A DNA stretch of 27,883 nucleotides from Caldifarciminota bacterium. GTDB lineage: Bacteria; Hydrothermota; Tepidihabitantia; Tepidihabitantales; Tepidihabitantaceae. The stretch is from assembly GCA_903908785.1 (NCBI GenBank), contig CAIVTL010000077.1, positions 1 through 27,883 of the forward strand. Direction: 5' to 3'. Below the pieces are notes generated by a model. The model did no database searches and was not told the origin of the DNA. It saw nothing but the letters and a program-made list of their open reading frames with translations. A program made the translations under genes and the position numbers. Below, piece after piece: positions 7,338 to 14,253 of the stretch; within the stretch, counting starts at the first letter, position 1; each line of letters starts with the position of its first letter.

Positions 7338-8289
7338 CCGGGCGATGGCGGCGCAGACGGCTTTGTTGCGCCGGCGGTTTCGGCCGGCGTGGGGCGCACT
7401 GGAGGATGCCGTGGTGGGGCGGTTCGTGCGAGACTTCGTGAGCGGGCGGTACCGCAGTGTACCTGAGGCGGCCCGTCCGTGCCGGAAGCGGCTGGAACGG
7501 CTGCATGCCCGTCACCCGGAGGAGCCGTGGGGCACTTTCCCGCGCACCAAACAGGCGACCGAGCAGCGCATCTGCCAGTTGCGGCTGGCGGCGGGCGATT
7601 CGTGGACAAGCGTGGACTTTCTGCCCCGCGAGGAGGCGGTGTTCGACCGCTACGTCAAGGCGCTGATGAAGGGCCGGTACCGTCACATCAAAGTCGCGGC
7701 CGTTGATTGCTGGCGCGAGCTGAGGCGACAGGCGGACGCGGTGCGCCTGAAGGAGTTCGGGCTGACCGGGACGCCCGCCCCGCGGGCGCTGAAAGCGATC
7801 GCGAGCCAGTTGGAGATGAGGACGATAGCCTTGGGCCGCGCGCGGATTTCGCGGCCGTGGTCTTCCGCCGAGGTCAGAATCGTGGATAAGTGGATGCGGC
7901 GGTACGTCGCGGCGCTGAAACGCCGGACCGGGCCGGCGCAGCCGGAGGCGCTCGACGCGATGCGCCGCGAGCTGGAAGGGCGCGGCTACGCGCCGCGGCC
8001 CAAAGACGGCTACCGGGGCATGTTCGAGAAGCGCCTGCGAAATACGCCGGTCGGACGGTCGCGGCCGGGGCGGGAATGGACGCCGGCCGAGATTGCGCCG
8101 GCACGGCGTTGGGCGCAAAGGTGCCTGGCGGCCCGGCGCGCCGGGCGCGAGTTCTTCATCACCGAAGCCGCCCGCAAACTGCGGGCGGAGCTGGCGCGCA
8201 AGGGCTTGAACCGGCCCGACCGCGGTTGCGAGGGCATGGTAGAGAGACTGGTCAGAAGCCGCCGCCCGCGACCCAAGACAAACCCTTGA
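7330..8289 (+). CDS. Tandem Myb/SANT-like module protein (four modules)
   Basis: The 319-aa Arg-rich protein is a paralogue of the gene at 4624. Four modules begin at W21, F97, W177 and W250. Module 1 (residues 21-52) carries E25-D26, RF, GRYR, EAARPCR. Module 2 carries FLPREE, FDRY, GRYRHIK, AAVDCWREL. Module 3 opens with WSSAEVRIVDKW and module 4 with WTPAE. PRT appears near the end of module 1, as in the 4624 protein. No signal peptide, membrane segment or enzyme domain is visible. GTG 7330 follows AAGGGCGGG at 7318-7326, a reasonable ribosome site, and overlaps a small upstream frame. The role is unknown; nucleic-acid binding is an inference from the module pattern. Confidence 0.7.
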   Translation: MPDRAMAAQTALLRRRFRPAWGALEDAVVGRFVRDFVSGRYRSVPEAARPCRKRLERLHARHPEEPWGTFPRTKQATEQRICQLRLAAGDSWTSVDFLPREEAVFDRYVKALMKGRYRHIKVAAVDCWRELRRQADAVRLKEFGLTGTPAPRALKAIASQLEMRTIALGRARISRPWSSAEVRIVDKWMRRYVAALKRRTGPAQPEALDAMRRELEGRGYAPRPKDGYRGMFEKRLRNTPVGRSRPGREWTPAEIAPARRWAQRCLAARRAGREFFITEAARKLRAELARKGLNRPDRGCEGMVERLVRSRRPRPKTNP

Positions 8290-8303
8290 GTTCAGGCTAC
8301 ACT
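8275..8303 (+). promoter_or_regulatory. Possible promoter placing a leaderless start at 8310
   Basis: AAGACA (8275-8280), 17 bp, TACACT (8298-8303), then 6 nt to ATG 8310. It overlaps the end of the preceding gene. The -35 box is weak, but the geometry matches the other leaderless promoters in the window. Confidence 0.4.
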
Positions 8304-8309
8304 GCTTGG

Positions 8310-8675
8310 ATGCACCGAACGATTAACTCCGCCGGCGCGGCGGCTGTGCTGTTGCTGCTTGCCGGAATCGGCTGCCACAATCGCGAGCCGAGCACGCGGT
8401 CCATGGTCTTCAATCTCTCGCTGTCCGCGTTCGAGGTTGAAGGCCACCAGGTTGAGGTCGGCTCCAGCCAGTCGGTGCGCACGGCGCACGGCGTCGTGGA
8501 TACGCTGGACCTGAAGCGGGGCGCGGTCGCGGGCCGGCTGGTCATCACTTCACTGGTCGCGGCTGGAGACCCGAACGACTACGATGCAGCCATAAATGTA
8601 CACGAGGACACGACCGGCGTGCTCTATTGCCGGGAGTACAGTCCGTACATTGACGCCGTGATTATCGCGCCATGA
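8310..8675 (+). CDS. Small hypothetical lipoprotein
   Basis: The 121-aa protein starts with a hydrophobic segment (AAAVLLLLAGIGC) ending at Cys22, a plausible though not ideal lipobox. The mature part looks all-beta, with FNLSLSAFEVEG, VDTLDLKRGAVAGRLVITSLVAAGDPNDY and a final VLYCREYSPYIDAVIIAP. I recognise no family. The same open frame extends back to 7890, but that part is inside the preceding gene; the lipobox and the adjacent TACACT box fix ATG 8310 as the start. The stop overlaps the next start (ATGA at 8672-8675), so the two form a translationally coupled pair. Confidence 0.65.
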   Translation: MHRTINSAGAAAVLLLLAGIGCHNREPSTRSMVFNLSLSAFEVEGHQVEVGSSQSVRTAHGVVDTLDLKRGAVAGRLVITSLVAAGDPNDYDAAINVHEDTTGVLYCREYSPYIDAVIIAP

Positions 8676-9037
8676 GGTTCGTTCTCGCCGTTGCGTTCGC
8701 GCTGCTTGCGTTCCTGCCCGTGGGCTGCGATAAAGCGAGGCCGCCGGATACCGAGCCGCCGGTGATAAGCTGGGTCTCTCCGCATGACGGCGACACCGTG
8801 GACCCGGGCATTTACACGCTGGTCACGGTGGCAACGGACGACCGCAGGATGCGATGGGTAGCGTTCTTTGTTGAAACCGAGATGCTCGGTATGGTCTCCG
8901 AGAGTCAGGGCGACACGTTTCGGCTGGCCGTGGACTGCCGGGCCGACACCTCGCGCGTCAACCAACTCCGCGCTTATGCCCGAGACGACGCGGACAACGA
9001 CACTTTCGCGGTGGTCACGATATACGTCCGGCGGTAG
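8672..9037 (+). CDS. Small lipoprotein with an Ig-like domain
   Basis: The 121-aa protein has an N-terminal membrane segment ending at Cys19 (LAFLPVGC). It then has EPPVISWVSPHDGDTV and YTLVTVATDD...VAFFVE, the layout of a single bacterial Ig-like ('Big'-type) fold in which a Pro-rich linker leads into 'I..VSP.DG.TV'. It ends in TFAVVTIYVRR, a typical last strand. The start overlaps the stop of the upstream lipoprotein by 4 bp. It is probably an envelope protein; the partner is unknown. Confidence 0.7.
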   Translation: MRFVLAVAFALLAFLPVGCDKARPPDTEPPVISWVSPHDGDTVDPGIYTLVTVATDDRRMRWVAFFVETEMLGMVSESQGDTFRLAVDCRADTSRVNQLRAYARDDADNDTFAVVTIYVRR

Positions 9038-9050
9038 GGCGGAAGACAAA

Positions 9051-9078
9051 ATACGGTTTGCGGTTCACGGTGCACGGT
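9051..9078. repeat. Heptamer array, 4 clear units (NCACGGT)
   Basis: The units are ATACGGT, TTGCGGT, TCACGGT, GCACGGT. Weaker continuation (TGCCGTC, TACGGCG) reaches 9092. It lies between two converging genes. Confidence 0.65.
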
Positions 9079-9102
9079 TGCCGTCTACGGCGCGGCTGGC
9101 GG

Positions 9103-9654
9103 TCAGGTAGTGAAGCGGTCGTAGAAGTCAACGCGGCCGATGCCGAAGGGAAAGGTGGCCACGAGTTTGTGTTCCTCGTCCGGTTCGATTCTAAGCAGGG
9201 TTATCGCGTCGACCACGCCGAGCGAGCGGCCCAGGTGGTTGGCTTCACCCAGCGCCCAGGGACGCTGGCGCGCGTCCGTCACCCGGCCGAGCCAGACCTG
9301 CGGCTCATAGACCGGCGTGTCGGTGAGCAGGGACAGCGGTTCGGCGCCGACCATGGCGCGGTGGAGTTGAATGAGTTCCTCGCGGCCCTCGTCGATTTCG
9401 AAGAAGAGCGATTCGCCGCGCTCAACGCAGCGCGTGAAGGAGATGGCGAGCGGATGAAGGTTGCGCCGAACCCGGCCGACATGCTCCGAGACGTTCTGGA
9501 TTTCGTCGAGGGTGGCGGGCGTAAATGGCAGCACGACCGGGACATAGGGCCTGACCCGGTAATACCAGGATGGAAACTGCTCTCTTATGTCTTGAATCTG
9601 CGTCTCGCTATCCAGTTTCGGGAAGGCTACGACGCAGTACTGAGCCGCCTTCAC
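9103..9654 (-). CDS. 2'-5' RNA ligase (2H phosphoesterase) fold protein, catalytic motifs lost
   Basis: The 183-aa protein has the size and layout of the LigT/2H family. It has a first strand CVVAFPKL, then RPYVPVVLPFTP where members have PHITLVFPF, then a middle ISFTRC...LFFEI and L.QLHRAM, then YEPQVWLGRV where members have F.PHVTLGRV. Both HxT catalytic motifs are changed: the first is Y-V-P, the second Q-V-W. It is therefore probably inactive as a phosphodiesterase or ligase, and may bind RNA or a nucleotide instead. The start is GTG at 9654; a promoter lies 6 nt before it and no Shine-Dalgarno sequence is seen, implying a leaderless mRNA. Confidence 0.7.
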   Translation of the reverse strand: MKAAQYCVVAFPKLDSETQIQDIREQFPSWYYRVRPYVPVVLPFTPATLDEIQNVSEHVGRVRRNLHPLAISFTRCVERGESLFFEIDEGREELIQLHRAMVGAEPLSLLTDTPVYEPQVWLGRVTDARQRPWALGEANHLGRSLGVVDAITLLRIEPDEEHKLVATFPFGIGRVDFYDRFTT

Positions 9655-9660
9655 GCTCTA

Positions 9661-9688
9661 ATTGTAGCAATCTCATATGGTTTGGCAA
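9661..9688 (-). promoter_or_regulatory. Promoter with leaderless start for the 2H-fold protein
   Basis: On the minus strand: TTGCCA (9688-9683), 16 bp, TACAAT (9666-9661), then 6 nt to the GTG at 9654. Confidence 0.6.
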
Positions 9689-9752
9689 TAGTGGAAGAGG
9701 ACGACGTCCGGCCGCGCCAACGCGCCGGCGGTGCGGCCGCACCACTCCTGAT

Positions 9753-9780
9753 TTGACAGCCGGAAACGTTGCCGCATAAT
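9753..9780 (+). promoter_or_regulatory. Promoter with near-leaderless start for the beta-helix lipoprotein
   Basis: TTGACA (9753-9758), 16 bp, CATAAT (9775-9780), then 9 nt to ATG 9790. The predicted leader is only about 3 nt. Confidence 0.65.
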
Positions 9781-9789
9781 CATTCCCGA

Positions 9790-10590
9790 ATGAAGAACCG
9801 TTACCTCCGCGTCGCCGTTGTGCTGGCAGCCCTAGTGTGTGCCGGCTGTGCGGTCCGCACCGAGATTGAGACTCCGACGGCGTCCATCAAGCCGGTCGGG
9901 AGGCTGGTTGTGGCGCAGGATAGTGGCGCGAAATTCCAGACAATCTCGGCCGCGCTCGACTCGGCGCGGGACGGCGACACGGTATTCGTGATGCCGGGCG
10001 AGTTTCGCGAGGTGGTGAAGATTGTGAAACTGCGACACCTCACGTTGCTCGGGGCTGACCCGGCAGCGACGATTATTGACGCCGGCGACGAGTATGCGGC
10101 GATTGAACTGCGCACCGACAGCAACCGGGTTACCGGGTTCACGGTGCGGGGCGCGGATTCGCACGGGATATGGGTGAGGGACGGACAGCAGTTCATCGAC
10201 CACTGCCTGATTACCGGCAACGGCGACCGGGGCATCTACCTGAGTTCGATGGCCGGACGCGCCTACGCGATGGTCACGCATTGCACGGTCGCGGACAACG
10301 GTGAGGTCGGAATCCACGCGGCCCGGGACGACTCGAACACGGTGATTACCGACTGCATCATTGCATTCAACCCTCGCGGCGTCGTGACCGACCAGCCCGC
10401 GGGGAAAATAGTCGTGCGGCGGAACTGCACGTTCGGCAACGGAGTTGATTTTGACCGAGTCACGCCCGGTGACAGCAATTTCGTGAAGGACCCGCAGTTC
10501 GTCGACCGTCCAAACGGGGATTTTCGACCCAGGAAAAGCTCTCCATGCATCGGCGCCGGCAGCCATGGAACCAACCTCGGTGCGTTCTAA
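9790..10590 (+). CDS. Right-handed beta-helix lipoprotein
   Basis: The 266-aa protein has an N-terminal hydrophobic segment ending VCAGC (Cys20, probable lipidation). 'FQTISAALDSARDGDTVFVMPGEFREVVKI' is the entry motif of pectin-lyase-like parallel beta-helix proteins (DUF1565/NosD-like). Repeating coils follow, such as VTGFTVRGADSHGIWVRDG, IDHCLITGNGDRGIYL, THCTVADNGEVGIHA and TDCIIAFNPRGV. It ends in the usual 'DPQFVD..NGDFR....SPCIGAGSHG' cap. Such proteins are surface or periplasmic and may bind or modify polysaccharide, but no catalytic residues can be assigned. ATG 9790 is preferred over ATG 9769, which lies inside the promoter. Confidence 0.8.
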   Translation: MKNRYLRVAVVLAALVCAGCAVRTEIETPTASIKPVGRLVVAQDSGAKFQTISAALDSARDGDTVFVMPGEFREVVKIVKLRHLTLLGADPAATIIDAGDEYAAIELRTDSNRVTGFTVRGADSHGIWVRDGQQFIDHCLITGNGDRGIYLSSMAGRAYAMVTHCTVADNGEVGIHAARDDSNTVITDCIIAFNPRGVVTDQPAGKIVVRRNCTFGNGVDFDRVTPGDSNFVKDPQFVDRPNGDFRPRKSSPCIGAGSHGTNLGAF

Positions 10591-10799
10591 CTGATTGTCA
10601 GTAAAAGCCTTAGGCTGATTCCGGCCTGTCGTTCACGCTGCCGGGCTGAAGAAAACGGGGCCGGGAAGGGGGTCTGTTCTGCTAACCGATAGTGTTTCAA
10701 CAACCTAGCCCTGTGGACAACTTGCCCCAGCCAGAGCTGATGCTGCGGCAATTGCGTAAGTTGTTTGCTATCAACTAGTAACGATGTCGATTACCTTTC
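10591..10799. other. Intergenic, nothing recognised
   Basis: Follows the beta-helix gene. Apart from a 4-bp stem at 10607-10617 (AGCC/GGCT) I see no terminator, array or gene. Confidence 0.4.
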
Positions 10800-10828
10800 T
10801 TGACAAACCAGCGTGGGGGTCGTATCCT
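10800..10828 (+). promoter_or_regulatory. Orphan sigma-70 type promoter
   Basis: TTGACA (10800-10805), 17 bp, TATCCT (10823-10828). No recognisable gene follows on this strand before the strong hairpin at 10973. Confidence 0.55.
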
Positions 10829-10834
10829 GATTCG

Positions 10835-11008
10835 GCGGCGTGATTCGTCTGGAATCAGCGACCTGCTGCCGACAGCGAATTTGAACTGGAACCGGCCGAC
10901 TGATGGGTCCCGACCGGCTCGGCTGTGAGGCAATTTCGCGGCATATGCGAGGAACCATCGCCCTCCTTTGGAAGCGCCCCGGCTTACGAGCCGGGGCGCT
11001 GGCTTTTC
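10835..11008 (+). ncRNA. Candidate small RNA, about 170 nt
   Basis: It is bounded by the orphan promoter at 10800-10828 and the 12-bp perfect terminator hairpin followed by CTTTT at 10973-11007. Within it the only start close to the 5' end is a 14-codon frame from GTG 10840, so a small peptide is possible. I recognise no known RNA family (no 6S, SRP, tmRNA or RNase P landmarks). It lies between converging genes and would run opposite to the 3' flank of the minus-strand gene ending at 11106. Confidence 0.4.
10973..11007 (+). terminator. Strong intrinsic terminator
   Basis: A perfect 12-bp stem AGCGCCCCGGCT / AGCCGGGGCGCT with a 4-nt loop (TACG) is followed by GGCTTTT. The T-run is on the plus strand. 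Confidence 0.7.
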
Positions 11009-11020
11009 GAGTAACAGGAA

Positions 11021-11044
11021 AGAGGGGCGAGTGTTCGCCCCTCT
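11021..11044. terminator. Second hairpin of a terminator cluster
   Basis: A perfect 10-bp stem AGAGGGGCGA / TCGCCCCTCT with a 4-nt loop. On the minus strand it is followed by TTTCC. It probably ends or protects the transcript of the gene finishing at 11106. Confidence 0.6.
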
Positions 11045-11063
11045 CGTACCGGACCGAAGAATC

Positions 11064-11092
11064 GGGCTCTCCCGCGCGGGGCAAGAGAGCCC
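11064..11092 (-). terminator. Third hairpin, 13 bp after the minus-strand stop
   Basis: Stem GGGCTCTC / GAGAGCCC (8 bp) with a 13-nt loop, directly downstream of the stop codon at 11106 on the minus strand. Confidence 0.5.
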
Positions 11093-11105
11093 CGGAAGGA
11101 GGAAG

Positions 11106-12215
11106 CTACCGGGATTTAACCAGCTCAACGACCTTGTGCATGTCGCCGGCTGTTATCTGGCACAGGTAAGTCCCGGCTCCCACGCTGTGACCAGTTTCGT
11201 CCTTACCGTCCCACGGGAATTCACACATACCGTCGGGCCCGCGGCTGATGGTAAGCTTGCGCACCAGCCGACCTTCGGTCGAGTAGACTGCGGCTGAGGC
11301 ATTGATGGAGTTGCTGGGCAGGGCCATCCGGATGCGCGTTCCCTGGACGCCGAACGGGTTCGGCCAAGTGCGCGGCTGGATGGTCGGGTCCCACGGCTTC
11401 GCGTTGGTGACGACGCCGTCTTCAGTTTCAGGTGGCTCGTACTTCTGAATCGAGAACGTCCAGTTCGGCCGGAAGAACTCGCTCCAGGTCCCCTGCATGT
11501 TCACGCGACAGGTCCAGAAGTAGCTGCCCACCGGGAGTCCGCGCATGGGACTCTGAGCCGGCAAGGTGACTACCCAGTGAGAGTCGCTGGTGTACCCTTC
11601 GGCAATCGGCGCGTGCGACTTCGACACGACGCCATAGACACAGAAATGGTACTGCTCGGCGCCGGCAATCCCGAGTACGACCAGTTCCGGATTCCGGTTT
11701 CCACCCTTGGAGCCGGACTGCGGACTGATCGGAGTCGGCGGCATGACCAAGCCCACCGGTGGCGAGAACTTAGTAATCTCGAACGTCCAGTTCGGCCGGA
11801 AGAATCCGCTCCAGCCCGTCATGGTGAGAACCTGGCAGGTCCAGGTATAGATACCGACGGGAAGTCCGGGCGCGGGGCTCTGGATGGGCATGGTGGCGGC
11901 CCAGCGCGGATAGGCGGTATACACTTCCGCGACCAGTAGGTTCGACAGGTTGCGATAGACGCGGAAGTGGTACAGTTCGGCGCCGGCAAACCAGTGTACA
12001 ACCAGTTCTGGATTCAAGTTCCCACCCTTGGACCCGGATGCCGGACTGACCGGCGTCGGCGGACCGTCGTAGCCGCCGCCTGCGTAGGTGCCGGTACCGT
12101 TCGGGTTCGGCGGCGGTTGCGTGACGCCGGGCCCGTTGCTGGCCTGCACGGAAACAATCGCGCCCATGGCGAGCAGCGCGAGGACAGTTAGTGCGTACAG
12201 CTTACTGCGATACAT
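11106..12215 (-). CDS. Secreted protein with two Fn3/Ig-like repeats and a C-terminal sorting domain
   Basis: The 369-aa protein has a signal peptide (LYALTVLALLAMGAIVSVQA) and a short Pro/Gly linker. It then has two repeats of about 110 residues, each with PP.P.SP.SGSKGGN.NPELVV, then AGAE.YHF.VY and ending FFRPNWTF.I. The C-terminal 90 residues run from WPNPFG through AAVYSTEGRLVRKL and WDGKDETG to VGAGTYLCQI, matching the FlgD-like/type A sorting domain seen also in the protein at 418. Export to the cell surface is likely. Ribosome site GAGGGAGGG stands just before ATG 12215. The three hairpins after the stop suggest strong expression. Confidence 0.8.
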   Translation of the reverse strand: MYRSKLYALTVLALLAMGAIVSVQASNGPGVTQPPPNPNGTGTYAGGGYDGPPTPVSPASGSKGGNLNPELVVHWFAGAELYHFRVYRNLSNLLVAEVYTAYPRWAATMPIQSPAPGLPVGIYTWTCQVLTMTGWSGFFRPNWTFEITKFSPPVGLVMPPTPISPQSGSKGGNRNPELVVLGIAGAEQYHFCVYGVVSKSHAPIAEGYTSDSHWVVTLPAQSPMRGLPVGSYFWTCRVNMQGTWSEFFRPNWTFSIQKYEPPETEDGVVTNAKPWDPTIQPRTWPNPFGVQGTRIRMALPSNSINASAAVYSTEGRLVRKLTISRGPDGMCEFPWDGKDETGHSVGAGTYLCQITAGDMHKVVELVKSR

Positions 12216-12930
12216 TTCATCCCTCCCTCAATCGAGATGTTCTCGGGCACACCTCAAGGCCCTTCAGTCCTGTGGTAGAACCGGCACTTTCGTGCGGTTC
12301 TTCCACGGGCAGTTCACTTCACTCCAGTTTGTCAGTGCTTGTCACCCTCAACCCCGAGTGAGTGCACGTCGGTGAAGTGCAGTGGGTGTGCCAACTCCAG
12401 ATTGCGGCCAGAACCGCTCTAAGCTATTGAGATAGTAGCGATTGCGTTGATATGCGTGGACACGGACCGCGAAGCAGCGGCCCTCGGCCGAGTCCCGACT
12501 GCGGAACCATCGACCCAGGCCATTGATAATCCACTAGATGTCGCTGCGACAGACGGGTTGGCGCGGAAAGAGGCCGCTCGGTGTCAGGCGGACAGAGACG
12601 AAGGTCGGCGCAGCATCAGTGTGACGCAGTCAATGGACTCGGGCCGATGGGGGTGAACATGGTACCGGTCCGGTATTGAGGGGTGACTGCATGGGGTGGA
12701 TACGACCGAGTGCCGCGCCGACTTTCTTGTAAGTAATGCTTTGGCAGGAGCGCGCAGGATAGAGAAGGCCGCTGGGACCCGAAGCGGGCCGGCGCAGCCG
12801 ACAACCATAGACTCCGAGGCGCACCTCGAGTGCGGCGAGTCCGGTTCGCACCGACCCAAGACAGCTCTTCCTTCCTTCATTGACAGCTAGCTACATGCAG
12901 GCATTGTGCCAACTGAGTCGCAGTAGCAAC

Positions 12931-12951
12931 AATAGCGTAAGTGACGCTATT
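12931..12951. other. Hairpin
   Basis: A perfect 8-bp stem AATAGCGT / ACGCTATT with a 5-nt loop. The neighbouring T-run is too short to call a terminator. Confidence 0.4.
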
Positions 12952-13086
12952 TCAAACTGTAACCAGGAAGCCGCGTTTGGAGCACACTTTTCGGTCTCTG
13001 CCGCGACGCCGAGCGCGCACCGTATCTTTTCTGAATGCGTGAGTTAGGTGGCTGCGACAGTAGGCGCGTCGCACGCCGTGTCAGAA

Positions 13087-13117
13087 CGAGTGCCGAGCCG
13101 AAATGGCTCGGCACTCG
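13087..13117 (-). terminator. Intrinsic terminator of the lipoprotein gene at 13139-14074
   Basis: A perfect 13-bp stem CGAGTGCCGAGCC / GGCTCGGCACTCG with a 5-nt loop lies 21 bp after the stop codon on the minus strand, followed there by TTCT. Confidence 0.6.
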
Positions 13118-13138
13118 TAAGTGGCGCAGTAGCGACTG

Positions 13139-14074
13139 TTACTGGTCTCCAGGCAGTGATTCGGTCGGATTCTTCACGATATAGGGGATACCCCAGGCCG
13201 CAGCGACATAGGGTTTGGAGCTATCGGACCAGAGCGCACTCCAGCTGATGGCATCGTGGATGCTGGGGCGGACGCTGGGCACGTCGTACTCGGACTCGTC
13301 GCCGATGACCCAGGCCCGTCTGAATGTCCAAGTGCTGATTCGCGAGTAGGCGTGACGCCATATGTGCGGCCGCGTCGGCCTGCCGTGATGCAGGAAGGCC
13401 CAGCAGGAATCGCCGTCGCTTGAGACCGTGACCGTCACCACGACCGTATCATTCGGGACGAAGCGCGGGAGCTGGTCCTTGGTGAGCATGGTGTCGGAGG
13501 TGCCGAGGTCGAAGACTTCGCCCGAAACCCGGCCGACCGCGTGGATGCCGGTAATCCGGAGATTGTAGGCCGCGTTCCGGGTCGAGATGGCGAGCGGCGA
13601 TATCTTCACAATGTGCCAGGCGTCGGCGTACTTCTCGAGATAGACTTTGCGTATCCCAACGTCATGGAACGGCTTGCGCCAGACCAGGATCGGGTTGGTG
13701 GTCGTATCAGACATCGTCCGCAGTTCGCCGGTGATGTCCCAGGTGATAGTGACAAGCGCGGTTGTATCCGGGCCGCCTTGATACGCCGGAATCTGGATGT
13801 CCAGGGCGCGGCTGAGCCCGTTGGCGGGAATGTAGCGGCGGAACCGCACAAACGGAATTCTCTCGTACCCGTCGGTGCCCAGCGTGCCGTCGTCGCCGAC
13901 CTCCACGGTCGTGTCGTTGGCGCCGTAGTTCTTGGTTTGCTCGACATTGGTGTAGCCGGAAGCGGCGAGCAGCGTCCCGATGGTCTGTGCGTCGTTCGGC
14001 TTGCGGCTGCAGCCGGTCAGAGCGAGTGCTGCCGTGAGCAGGATTGCGGCTGCGAGTGTCAGGGTGCTTTTCAT
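13139..14074 (-). CDS. Hypothetical lipoprotein
   Basis: The 311-aa protein has an N-terminal lipoprotein signal MKSTLTLAAAILLTAALALTGC with lipobox LTGC (Cys22). The mature protein looks beta-rich, with segments such as DIQIPAYQGG, ALVTITWDITGELRT and DTVVVTVTVSSDGDSCW, and a basic, Trp-rich C-terminal region. I recognise no family. ATG 14074 is chosen because the lipoprotein signal begins there and GGAGG lies 6 nt upstream; the frame extends to 14254 without signal character. It lies 179 bp behind the next lipoprotein on the same strand and may share its transcript. A 13-bp hairpin terminator follows. Confidence 0.7.
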   Translation of the reverse strand: MKSTLTLAAAILLTAALALTGCSRKPNDAQTIGTLLAASGYTNVEQTKNYGANDTTVEVGDDGTLGTDGYERIPFVRFRRYIPANGLSRALDIQIPAYQGGPDTTALVTITWDITGELRTMSDTTTNPILVWRKPFHDVGIRKVYLEKYADAWHIVKISPLAISTRNAAYNLRITGIHAVGRVSGEVFDLGTSDTMLTKDQLPRFVPNDTVVVTVTVSSDGDSCWAFLHHGRPTRPHIWRHAYSRISTWTFRRAWVIGDESEYDVPSVRPSIHDAISWSALWSDSSKPYVAAAWGIPYIVKNPTESLPGDQ

Positions 14075-14253
14075 GTCTGCCTCCAGACGGGTGGGGTTCA
14101 GAATCACGCGGAAGAATGACAGCTCCGGGCCGATGCGGGCCGGTGAACTATTGACCTGCCGCCGGTTCCGCGCGGGCACGACGAAGCGGCGGCGCGGCCG
14201 GGCCGCCGGGATGCTGTCCGGCCCGGGGCGATTGTGTTCGGGCTGGCGCAACA

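Larger units (their letters stand above)
12216..13138. other. Long intergenic region (923 bp) without a recognisable gene
   Basis: Short frames exist on both strands, including one of 98 codons at 12880-12584 on the minus strand, but none has a family motif, ribosome site or convincing composition. A TTGACA occurs at 12881-12886 without a matching -10. There are hairpins at 12931-12951 and 13087-13117. Unlike most gaps here it carries no heptamer array. It may hold decayed genes or an unrecognised RNA. Confidence 0.45.

Noticed and set aside
5961..8118. Large minus-strand frames over the propeller and second module gene
   Set aside because: Antisense to repeats with conserved codon phase. 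No motifs or start signals.
7890..8309. Upstream extension of the small lipoprotein at 8310
   Set aside because: It overlaps the supported module-protein gene in another frame. The lipoprotein signal begins at 8310.
9175..9200. GGTTCGATTC, resembling a tRNA T-loop
   Set aside because: It lies inside the 2H-fold gene, and no acceptor stem, anticodon arm or CCA end can be built around it.
12584..12880. 98-codon minus-strand frame in the long intergenic region
   Set aside because: It has no family motif, ribosome site or promoter. Too weak to call.
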